64,000 bases of DNA. Source: Bacteroidota bacterium. Lineage in GTDB: Bacteria > Bacteroidota > Ignavibacteria > Palsa-1295. The DNA lies in assembly GCA_018266755.1 (NCBI GenBank), contig JAFDZW010000005.1, positions 372,001 to 436,000 on the forward strand, read 5' to 3'. The translations under genes and the position numbers were made by a program. Every line of letters starts with the position of its first letter. The stretch's first letter is position 1. Positions 39,643-47,025 of this stretch are shown here, piece after piece. The notes below the pieces were generated by a model that saw only the letters and a list, made by a program, of their open reading frames with translations, was not told the DNA's origin and ran no database searches.

Positions 39643-41088
39643 TTATCCGTGCAATGCGGAATAGCCGGCCTCGCCGTCGAAGCTCGAAAGATTCTCGGTC
39701 TTCACGACGTCATAGCCTGCCTTGCTGATGCCGGTGATCACATCTACCACCTGCTGATACGAACACGTACCGTTCTCTGCGGCAAGGAACCGGGCACGCC
39801 AGAAATCGGTGTAGGATGCAACCGGCTGTGCATTCGGATACACCTTCACGCCTTTGTTCTCGATGATCGAAAGCTTGAGATTGCCGGACGACACTTTCTC
39901 GATATCGGCCCCGATCTTTTGCGGTTCACCACCGCTATAGTCAAGAAAAATATCCACGCCGTGCAATTCCTTTTTGGCCTTGTACGACGACTTCGGCGTG
40001 ACGCCAAGCTTCATCGCTTCATTGGCCTTGCTATAGTCAGCCACTTTCAAGAGCTGCGGCTTTTGGCCAATGCGAGCGATGACTGCTTCAGCGAACTGCT
40101 TCGTCCCGACCTTCTGCTTGCTGACACCATCTTTGAAGATGTCGTAGGTGTGCACTCCGTCCTCAAGTGTGCGAAGCCATGCGTTATGCACCTTCTCAGC
40201 CACATCGTTCTGTCCGATATGCACGAGCATCATCACGCTGCCGAGCAATAAGCCCGACGGGTTCGCAAGGTTCTGGCCTGCACGCCGGGGCGCCGAACCG
40301 TGAATCGCTTCGAACATCGACGCGGTCTCGCCAATATTGGACGAGCCAGCCAAACCCACCGAACCGGCGATCTGCGCAGCAACATCGGAAAGTATATCAC
40401 CGTAAAGGTTCGGCATCACGATGACATCGAAATTTTCCGGCGTGTCGGCAAGTTTTGCCGCGCCGATGTCTACGATCCAGTTCTCATTGATGATGTCCGG
40501 ATACTCCGTCGCGATCTCGTCGAACACTTTATGGAACAGGCCATCGGTCAGCTTCATGATATTATCCTTCATGAACACCGTAACCTTCTTGCGGCCATTC
40601 GTGCGAGCGTACTCGAACGCATACCGGATAATCTTCTCCGAACCCGGACGCGAGATAAGCTTCAGCGCCTGATAAACCTGATTGGTCTGGCGGTGTTCGA
40701 TGCCGGCATAGAGGTCTTCTTCGTTCTCACGCACGATCACAACATCCATTACCGGATGCTTCGTACCCACAAACGGGTGATAACTCACGCACGGACGAAC
40801 GTTCGCATACAGACCAAGTACTTTGCGGGCCGTCACATTCAGGCTCTTGTAGCCGCCGCCCTGCGGCGTCGTGATCGGCGCTTTCAAAAAGACTTTCGTG
40901 CGGCGCAGCGAATCCCAGGCGCCGGGTTCGATCCCGGTGTTGATTCCTTTGAGATAAAGCTGTTCGCCGATTTCGATCTCTTCGATATCGAGTTGTGCGC
41001 CTGCTGCGAGGATAATATCGAGCGTCGCTTGCATGATCTCCGGTCCGATACCGTCTCCGCGTGCGACCGTAATTGGGGTCTTGGCCAT
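39643..41088 (-). CDS. icd: Isocitrate dehydrogenase with C-terminal extension (Thermus-like type)
   Basis: 481 residues: an isocitrate/isopropylmalate dehydrogenase core (residues 1-330; VARGDGIGPEIM at the start, RENEEDLYAGIEHR in the substrate site, NLYGDILSDVAAQIAGSVG, EAIHGSAPRRAGQNLANPSG). It is followed by an extra domain of about 140 residues, as in Thermus thermophilus and Rickettsia IDH. Oxidises isocitrate to 2-oxoglutarate in the TCA cycle; the cofactor (NADP+ or NAD+) is not decided here. It is convergent with nothing and lies between hairpins at 39583 and 41161. Confidence 0.92.
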   Translation of the reverse strand: MAKTPITVARGDGIGPEIMQATLDIILAAGAQLDIEEIEIGEQLYLKGINTGIEPGAWDSLRRTKVFLKAPITTPQGGGYKSLNVTARKVLGLYANVRPCVSYHPFVGTKHPVMDVVIVRENEEDLYAGIEHRQTNQVYQALKLISRPGSEKIIRYAFEYARTNGRKKVTVFMKDNIMKLTDGLFHKVFDEIATEYPDIINENWIVDIGAAKLADTPENFDVIVMPNLYGDILSDVAAQIAGSVGLAGSSNIGETASMFEAIHGSAPRRAGQNLANPSGLLLGSVMMLVHIGQNDVAEKVHNAWLRTLEDGVHTYDIFKDGVSKQKVGTKQFAEAVIARIGQKPQLLKVADYSKANEAMKLGVTPKSSYKAKKELHGVDIFLDYSGGEPQKIGADIEKVSSGNLKLSIIENKGVKVYPNAQPVASYTDFWRARFLAAENGTCSYQQVVDVITGISKAGYDVVKTENLSSFDGEAGYSALHG

Positions 41089-41160
41089 AATAGAATCGTA
41101 TTCGTTATACGTTAGATGATAGAGATGCCTGCTTCACGTGCACGATGCGTTCCTGAGGGG

Positions 41161-41180
41161 CCGTGACCGCAGAGTCACGG
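41161..41180. terminator. Hairpin between Sua5 and isocitrate dehydrogenase genes
   Basis: 7-bp stem CCGTGAC/GTCACGG with a six-base loop, no U-run. It sits after the Sua5 stop. Confidence 0.4.
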
Positions 41181-41215
41181 AAGGTGCCTGACGTGATGTA
41201 TCCAGACTTACAAAA

Positions 41216-42178
41216 TTACGACGATTCCGCGACGCGGTCCGCACTTGCACGTCTGAGCCGGTCATTAATCGCACGACCAAGTCCGCGCTCAGGTACCAAC
41301 TCGGCATAAATGACATCGACATCGAGTTGGTCGAGTTCTCGTAGTGCAGCGAAGACAGCCCGAGCGGCCTCTCGCAGGTCTGCTTTTTCTGAAAGAATAC
41401 GTTGATTCTCCGGAGGAAGATAAGGAGATGTAGCCGAGAAACCCAAATACCCCGTCCGACTATCACAGTTGGTCGGTGGCGCGGCGATCACTACACTTTT
41501 ATGCGGTGCGTAATGCGACGCAAGCATGCCCGGGCCAACCGGCAAACTATCGGAGCCCGGCCTCACGTCCAGTGTGCCGAGATATGGCTCGAGCTGCTCC
41601 AACGCAACCCCCCCTAATCTGAATACTGACGACCGTCCTTCTAACTCACCGACGATCGTCGACTCCACACCGACCCTGCATTCCCCTCCATCGAGAATGT
41701 AGTCCACCGTATCGGCCAGCTGATCGGCAACATGCTGCGCTGATGTCGGACTGATATATCCAAACGGGTTCGCGCTCGGCGCCGCAAGCGGGAACGGTAA
41801 TTGTTCGAGCAATTCTAGCGTCAATGCGTGATTCGGCACCCGCACGCCGACGGTGTCCAACCCCGCAGTCACAATGTCTGGGATAATCTGGCGTTTCGGC
41901 AATACGACCGTGAGCGGACCGGGCCAGAAATGTTCGCTCAGCACCTGTGCCCAATCCGGCACAGACCGCACAACCGAAGCGAGGGTGTCCGCCGAAGCAA
42001 TGTGCACGATGAGCGGATCGAATGTCGGGCGATTCTTCACCTCGAATATGCGAGCGACTGCAGCGGCATCGAAGGCGTTTGCGGCAAGTCCGTACACGGT
42101 TTCGGTCGGGATCGCCACGATCCCCCCCGAACGGAGTATGGCTGCAGCTTTTTGAACGTCTGTTCCGATAATGTTCAT
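41216..42178 (-). CDS. L-threonylcarbamoyladenylate synthase, Sua5 type
   Basis: 320 residues: a TsaC/YrdC domain (about 1-195; PTETVYGLAANA, KNRPTFDPLIVHI, AAPSANPFGYISPT) plus the C-terminal Sua5 domain joined by the linker GPGMLASHYAPH. Makes threonylcarbamoyl-AMP for the t6A37 modification of ANN-decoding tRNAs. Divergent from YihY with a 95-base gap. Confidence 0.93.
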   Translation of the reverse strand: MNIIGTDVQKAAAILRSGGIVAIPTETVYGLAANAFDAAAVARIFEVKNRPTFDPLIVHIASADTLASVVRSVPDWAQVLSEHFWPGPLTVVLPKRQIIPDIVTAGLDTVGVRVPNHALTLELLEQLPFPLAAPSANPFGYISPTSAQHVADQLADTVDYILDGGECRVGVESTIVGELEGRSSVFRLGGVALEQLEPYLGTLDVRPGSDSLPVGPGMLASHYAPHKSVVIAAPPTNCDSRTGYLGFSATSPYLPPENQRILSEKADLREAARAVFAALRELDQLDVDVIYAELVPERGLGRAINDRLRRASADRVAESS

Positions 42179-42258
42179 CGTTGCTACGAATATACCATTG
42201 GATCGAGCCCCCCACTATCTAATACGACGAGATTTCAAAATACCACCGACGGGGTGAG

Positions 42259-42266
42259 TATTTTTG
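42259..42266 (+). promoter_or_regulatory. TATTTTTG -7 element touching the YihY start
   Basis: Matches TAnnTTTG. Its end is only seven bases before the ATG at 42274, so a transcript starting at the normal distance would begin at or near the start codon (leaderless). Confidence 0.45.
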
Positions 42267-42273
42267 TAATGAA

Positions 42274-43146
42274 ATGAATGCTTTCAGCCGTACCCGCTTC
42301 CCCGAAGCCGTAAAGTACTATGCCCTCGGCCTCTGGAATGGGCTCGATGAAGATCACTGCTTCATTTTCGCCTCCGGCATCGCGTTCAATGTGCTGCTCT
42401 GTATCATTCCCCTCTCGCTCATCTTGTTTCAGGTCTTCTCCATCATCATTCAGAATGATGAGACCGCTAAGCAAGCGGTGATTCAATACATCCAGAAAAG
42501 CCTGCCGATCGAACAATACGGCACCGTACTCCAGGATTGGGTACAGACTCAGTTTTCCTATTTTTCAAATGCGTCACTCATTCCGGGCATTATTGCGATC
42601 GTGGTTCTCATTTGGCTTGCAAGCGCTTTGTTTTCGTCGTTGCGCTCGGCGGTGAATGGTATATTCCATATCAAGACGCGGCATAATATGGCCCTGTTGA
42701 AATTGAAGGATATCTGGATGATCTTTGTTGTATCGTTCTTTCTGTTAGTCACCGTCCTGATTAATCCGCTGATCGGAACCCTGCAAAAAATAAGCGACGA
42801 CCTGCTGCCGCCAATTATCTCCGGCCTCGTTCACAATACAGTGGTCACGATCATCCCGATCGCATTGATGGTCGTGCTATTTCTCTATCTCTACAAAACA
42901 TTGCCGCACCAACGCATTCCGTGGCGCGTGGCCGCACTTTCGACAGCGATCACGGTAGTATTGGTCGAACTGATGCGTTACGTCTTTATCTTCTATCTCG
43001 AACGCATCTCGAGCCTCGGCGCAGTCTACGGGACATATGCCTTTATCGCTGTCGTCGCGTTGTGGGCATATTACGTCGCATTGGTGTTTACGATCGGCGC
43101 GCTCTCGGGCAAACTTTATTATGCGCGGATCGCTGCAAAACACTGA
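42274..43146 (+). CDS. YihY/BrkB family membrane protein
   Basis: 290 residues with six hydrophobic helices. The family signature lies around DEDHCFIFASGIAFNVLLCIIPLSLILF and ALFSSLRSAVNGIFH (regions near 30-60 and 120-135; cited only as markers). The C-terminal YGTYAFIAVVALWAYYVALVFTIGA is typical. Inner-membrane protein once annotated as RNase BN; true function unclear. The -7 element lies almost at its start codon. Confidence 0.88.
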   Translation: MNAFSRTRFPEAVKYYALGLWNGLDEDHCFIFASGIAFNVLLCIIPLSLILFQVFSIIIQNDETAKQAVIQYIQKSLPIEQYGTVLQDWVQTQFSYFSNASLIPGIIAIVVLIWLASALFSSLRSAVNGIFHIKTRHNMALLKLKDIWMIFVVSFFLLVTVLINPLIGTLQKISDDLLPPIISGLVHNTVVTIIPIALMVVLFLYLYKTLPHQRIPWRVAALSTAITVVLVELMRYVFIFYLERISSLGAVYGTYAFIAVVALWAYYVALVFTIGALSGKLYYARIAAKH

Positions 43147-43332
43147 GTCGACGCCTCCCCGGTACTTCATTCGTATATTCGTATTGGATTCTTGAAGCGA
43201 ATTGACCTGCAGGTTTCCCCGCCTGCACCCAGCTGCCTCATATTGTGTGCCCCCGCCTCAATAGAGCAACATCCCCCCCAGGTCCCCGCCTGGTGAATGC
43301 ATCAAGACCAAAACCCTAAACCAAACTGAATC

Positions 43333-43461
43333 ATGTATTCCCTGGACGAACAATCGATCCGACCGCAGTCAACCAAATTTGGCAGTGGTTTCATGACCGA
43401 CCAAGGGCGTCGTCCGGGTGTCGTATTTCACACATCGACCGACACGAAGTTATTGATATAA
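43333..43461 (+). CDS. Possible 42-residue peptide
   Basis: ATG 43333, TAA 43459-43461. The leader just upstream (CCCTAAACCAAAC before the ATG) resembles the leaders of the two following T9SS genes (CCCTAAACTCAC and CCTAAACCAACC). This hints that it is translated from a related leader or is the decayed start of another family member. The product is polar, without signal peptide or motif. No ribosome site or promoter is evident, so this is weak. Confidence 0.25.
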   Translation: MYSLDEQSIRPQSTKFGSGFMTDQGRRPGVVFHTSTDTKLLI

Positions 43462-43540
43462 TATAAGGTTGCTCGCATATCGTCCTCGCCTGCACTACGC
43501 AGATATATTCTGCAGTGGGTTTTTATTTTCTTGTTTTTTG

Positions 43541-43570
43541 TTGTATGGTCCCAAAAGTATATTATATTTG
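43541..43570 (+). promoter_or_regulatory. Promoter of the first T9SS surface protein gene
   Basis: TTG at 43541-43543, 19 bases, then TATATTTG at 43563-43570: a full match to the FCB-group -33/-7 consensus. The following bases (CCCCCATCGTGTAG) are nearly repeated after the second copy's promoter. Confidence 0.75.
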
Positions 43571-43684
43571 CCCCCATCGTGTAGCGTTATGTGCTATGCG
43601 GAAACACACGAAGACTTCATCTCTCTTCATCCGCGACAGCACGAACGGGATACTGTAACTTCATCGATCAACCCTAAACTCACT

Positions 43685-46681
43685 ATGAAATCCAACTTTC
43701 GTGTGTGGAAGCGAGGCGTCATGGTGCTTGTCATTACGTCGGTAATCACAGCGCTTTGTGGACTTTCTTCAAACTCTCTTGCTCAGAATGCGGGCCGCGT
43801 GAATAACTATGGCCTGCTAACATTCTCCGGAGGCTTCACCGATGTCACCAGTAGCGGGACTCCCCTCTACCAGTATTGCGGTAGTTACTCATACGCCTTC
43901 GGCAGCAATGTCGGCTCTGTCAGCATGCCGTTCGCATTCAATTATGACAGTGTGAACTACGCCGCCGGATCGCCGCTCTATCTGCGTTGGGATGCGACTA
44001 TGGGCTTCCAGCAGACATACAATTCGAATTACGGCGGTGGTATGACTAACGGCTCGATGCCGAACCAGATTATGATGTGGTCGCAGGCATACAACGGCTT
44101 CATTGGCTGCTATTCACCACGCTCAGGCGTGTACTACCAGACCGTCGGTACCGCGCCGAACCGTGTCTTTATCGTTGAATATGCCAACGTTGCCTTTTAC
44201 TGCTACTATGGGTATAACTATGGCTACTATGTATCCGAAGAGGTGAAGTTCTACGAAACCTCGAACTACATCGACATACTATATTCACAGAACGGCAAGT
44301 ATATGTACTATGCGTACAAAGGCAATATCGGTCTTACCGGCCGTACTTCGCCGAGCTACGTGTATAAAGCAGCACAATCAAGTAGTGATTTCAGCGGATT
44401 CCAAACATGGAGCACGCCGACGTCAAACTATCGCTTTAGCTGCCCGCAGGTTCGGTTTGACCGAAACATGTCGACTACCCCGAAAGTCGTGACCTTCTCG
44501 AACACGATGGTCGGCGACTCATTGACACAATACGTAACGGTTAGTCATGTGGGCACCGAACAGAACCTTACCGTCAGCAGTGCAACAACCGTCGGTTCGG
44601 CAGATTTTTCTGTCGTATCTATCCCCGGTCCCATTGCCCCGGGCGGATCCGATGTGATTGCTTTGCAGTTCAAACCCACAATCACCGGCAACCAGACGGC
44701 GACACTCACGATCGTATCGGACGGCCGAGACAGCGGAACGCAGTCGATCGTACTCAACGGGACAGGACTTGCCCCATTAATTACGGTGGATACGAACATT
44801 CTGTTCAAGAAGACACTCACAAAAATGGGACAATCCCAAATGCGACGTTTGATCATAAAGAATGTCGGCAGTGGTGTCATGTATTGGAATTCGTTTACCT
44901 TTACCGGCATCGATGCTGATCAATACAGCATCGCACAGTATCCGACAAATAATCCGATCGCAATCGGCGATATGGATAGCGTTTTTGTAGCCTACACCCC
45001 GACACGCGAGGGCCGTCATACGTCGACGATGTATATCAACACGAATGCGCTGAACAATCCGTCGGTGCCGATCCAGTTGATCGGGACGGGTATCCTGCCG
45101 CATATCGTGGTGACACCGAGTGTGATCCGGTTCGATTCGACCTACGAAGGCGATACGGCCCGTCAGTCGCTGACGGTGTACAACCCGGGCTCGGACACGC
45201 TGATCATCAAGCAGAACATGCTCGTGAGCAACGACGCCGATTTCGGTATCAACGTGCTCACCGGTACGGATGCGATCATCCCGCCGGATAAGAGCCGCAC
45301 GATGACCGTCACGTTCGTCCCGAAGCAGATGGGTGCACGTCAGGGCCGCTACGTGCTCAAGACGAACATCATCCCGACGTTCGAACAACCGAGCCGCGAT
45401 ACGGCCGGCACCATCACGGTCGATTTCGCCGGGACGGGCGTCCCCTTCGGCGTGCTTGCGCAGAGCATCGGCGGTGCCACCCACGATACCACGATCAAAG
45501 GCACGCAGGTCTGCCGCATGGATACGCTCAGCAATAACGGCGATGCCGATATCATGCTCACCGGCTGGAACATCTCCGGCTCCAATGCTACCGACTTCAC
45601 CGCGTCGGGCATCACCTTCCCCTATCTGTTGAAGGCTCGCTCGTCGGTCGTCGTGAACATCTGTGGTACGCCAAGCGACTTCGGTCTGCGCTCGGCAAAG
45701 CTCACCGTCAACGGCACCTCGAACAAGAAGGCCGTTGCGGTCAACGTGACCCTCAACGTCTACGGCTTGAAGGTCTGCGCCTCGGCCGACCCGTCGGGTC
45801 TCTTCAACGGTGCGTACGTCCTCGAGAATACCGACTCGAGCGAGTGTGTCACCGTGACCAACTGCGGCGAGCTCGCAGCGGTCTACACCGTGAAGCTCTC
45901 GAACAACGCCGATTACTCGGTGACCCCGAGCCAGTCGGCCTCGATCCCGGCAGGCGGCACGACCACCTTCTGCGTGAAGTTCCATCCGGCAGCCTACGGT
46001 GCATCGAACGCATCGCTGACCGTCTCGACGCCGAACGTCAACGACATCGTCGTCCCGATCACGGGTATCGGTGCCTGTGCGAACGTCAGTGCTCCGCAGC
46101 CGGCGATTGCATCGACCGGAAAGGACGGACACCAGCCGTTCTCCGTCACGATCACCAATGCGGGTAACTACACCTGGACCCCGGGGACCGAGACGATCAC
46201 GCCGAACGACGGTGTGTTCGCCATCACCGGCTTCACGCCGGTCACCGGCAACAACGGACAGGTCGTCGTCAACGGCACGTTCAACCCAACCGAGATCAAC
46301 AAGACCTACTCGGCGCAGGTCACCTTCCCGCAGGCCGCTCCGGCTTGCGCGTCGGCTCTGACGATAAACCTCTCGGCACAAAGCACCAGTGCTTCGGTAC
46401 CGACGGTCGTCGAGCAGGCCGGCTTCAGCCTCGGACAGAACTATCCGAATCCGTTCGCTGCTTCGACGAGCTTCCGCTACACCACGCCGACCGAAGCACC
46501 GGTCTCGATCACGATCAGCGACCTTACCGGTCACCTCGTGAGCACGATCGCCAGTGGCCGTGTCAGCGCCGGGGAGCATCTCGTCAGCTTCGATGCTTCC
46601 GAGCTCGCTAGCGGGACATACGTCATCAGCCTCAAGAGCGGAAGTATCTCCCTCGCACGGCAGATCGTCGTCACCAAGTAA
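43685..46681 (+). CDS. T9SS-secreted surface protein with choice-of-anchor D / HYDIN-like repeats, copy 1
   Basis: 998 residues from the ATG at 43685. A signal peptide ends near SNSLA-QNAG. An aromatic, Tyr/Gly/Asn-rich N-terminal domain (about 40-260; repeated YGYY elements) is followed by Ig-like ASPM/HYDIN-type repeats (about 265 on; TPKVVTFSNTMVGDS ... FKPTITGNQTATLTIVS). The protein ends with a type A sorting domain (LGQNYPNPFAASTSF ... ISLARQIVV) that directs export through the type IX system and anchoring to the surface. Probably an adhesin or surface-layer-like protein; no enzyme motif. It is a tandem duplicate of the next gene, followed by a strong terminator. Confidence 0.85.
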   Translation: MKSNFRVWKRGVMVLVITSVITALCGLSSNSLAQNAGRVNNYGLLTFSGGFTDVTSSGTPLYQYCGSYSYAFGSNVGSVSMPFAFNYDSVNYAAGSPLYLRWDATMGFQQTYNSNYGGGMTNGSMPNQIMMWSQAYNGFIGCYSPRSGVYYQTVGTAPNRVFIVEYANVAFYCYYGYNYGYYVSEEVKFYETSNYIDILYSQNGKYMYYAYKGNIGLTGRTSPSYVYKAAQSSSDFSGFQTWSTPTSNYRFSCPQVRFDRNMSTTPKVVTFSNTMVGDSLTQYVTVSHVGTEQNLTVSSATTVGSADFSVVSIPGPIAPGGSDVIALQFKPTITGNQTATLTIVSDGRDSGTQSIVLNGTGLAPLITVDTNILFKKTLTKMGQSQMRRLIIKNVGSGVMYWNSFTFTGIDADQYSIAQYPTNNPIAIGDMDSVFVAYTPTREGRHTSTMYINTNALNNPSVPIQLIGTGILPHIVVTPSVIRFDSTYEGDTARQSLTVYNPGSDTLIIKQNMLVSNDADFGINVLTGTDAIIPPDKSRTMTVTFVPKQMGARQGRYVLKTNIIPTFEQPSRDTAGTITVDFAGTGVPFGVLAQSIGGATHDTTIKGTQVCRMDTLSNNGDADIMLTGWNISGSNATDFTASGITFPYLLKARSSVVVNICGTPSDFGLRSAKLTVNGTSNKKAVAVNVTLNVYGLKVCASADPSGLFNGAYVLENTDSSECVTVTNCGELAAVYTVKLSNNADYSVTPSQSASIPAGGTTTFCVKFHPAAYGASNASLTVSTPNVNDIVVPITGIGACANVSAPQPAIASTGKDGHQPFSVTITNAGNYTWTPGTETITPNDGVFAITGFTPVTGNNGQVVVNGTFNPTEINKTYSAQVTFPQAAPACASALTINLSAQSTSASVPTVVEQAGFSLGQNYPNPFAASTSFRYTTPTEAPVSITISDLTGHLVSTIASGRVSAGEHLVSFDASELASGTYVISLKSGSISLARQIVVTK

Positions 46682-46711
46682 TAAAGCATACTACACAGAG
46701 GTCCTAATTAC
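44887..46711 (+). repeat. Duplicated 1,825-bp block, copy 1
   Basis: From GGAATTCGTTTACC inside the gene to TACTACACAGAGGTCC after the stop. It pairs with 48231-50055 at a constant offset of 3,344 bases, so there is no net insertion or deletion. I count about 18 amino-acid differences over the shared coding part. Confidence 0.9.
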
Positions 46712-46726
46712 ACACACACGGATAGC

Positions 46727-46758
46727 CGGGACGTGTTGCTTCCGGGCAACACGTCCCG
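46727..46758. repeat. 13-bp hairpin after the first T9SS gene
   Basis: CGGGACGTGTTGC (46727-46739) pairs with GCAACACGTCCCG (46746-46758), loop of six bases. No U-run, so it may protect the mRNA end or be a dispersed palindrome rather than a terminator. Confidence 0.6.
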
Positions 46759-46792
46759 AATCCGCTTGATATCCCAGATTTCTTCTATGTAG

Positions 46793-46830
46793 AAATAACC
46801 ACCCGCAATGCGGGTGGTTATTTTTTTTTG
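46793..46830 (+). terminator. Strong Rho-independent terminator
   Basis: 14-bp perfect stem AAATAACCACCCGC/GCGGGTGGTTATTT (46793-46806, 46810-46823), three-base loop, then a run of Ts to 46829. Confidence 0.92.
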
Positions 46831-46859
46831 TTGAGGAAATTTTTTTTGTATTATATTTG
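46831..46859 (+). promoter_or_regulatory. Promoter of the second T9SS surface protein gene
   Basis: TTG 46831-46833, 18 bases, TATATTTG 46852-46859. It abuts the T-run of the preceding terminator. The bases after it (ACCCACTGTGTAG) resemble those after the first copy's promoter. Confidence 0.7.
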
Positions 46860-47025
46860 TACCCACTGTGTAGTTTTGTGTGTGATTGGCGCAATTGGAC
46901 CATCGCTCGTTCGTTGCGTCGGTACTATGAGACCCGGGACATAACTAAACCCCTGAAAGATACTGGCAGCGTACCCGGCATCAGTGTGTGTGTTTCAATT
47001 AACAACCTAAACCAACCAACTCTAT

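Larger units (their letters stand above)
43147..43684. other. Intergenic region before the first T9SS protein gene
   Basis: 538 bases without a large gene. It holds two small look-alike hairpins (43209-43226 and 43278-43293, both CAGG...CCCCG...CCTG), a possible 42-codon ORF (43333-43461), and a well-formed promoter (43541-43570). Confidence 0.6.
46682..47025. other. Intergenic region between the two T9SS copies
   Basis: 344 bases holding a 13-bp hairpin (46727-46758), a strong terminator (46793-46830), the promoter of the second copy (46831-46859) and a leader that repeats that of copy 1. No ORF is convincing. Confidence 0.7.
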
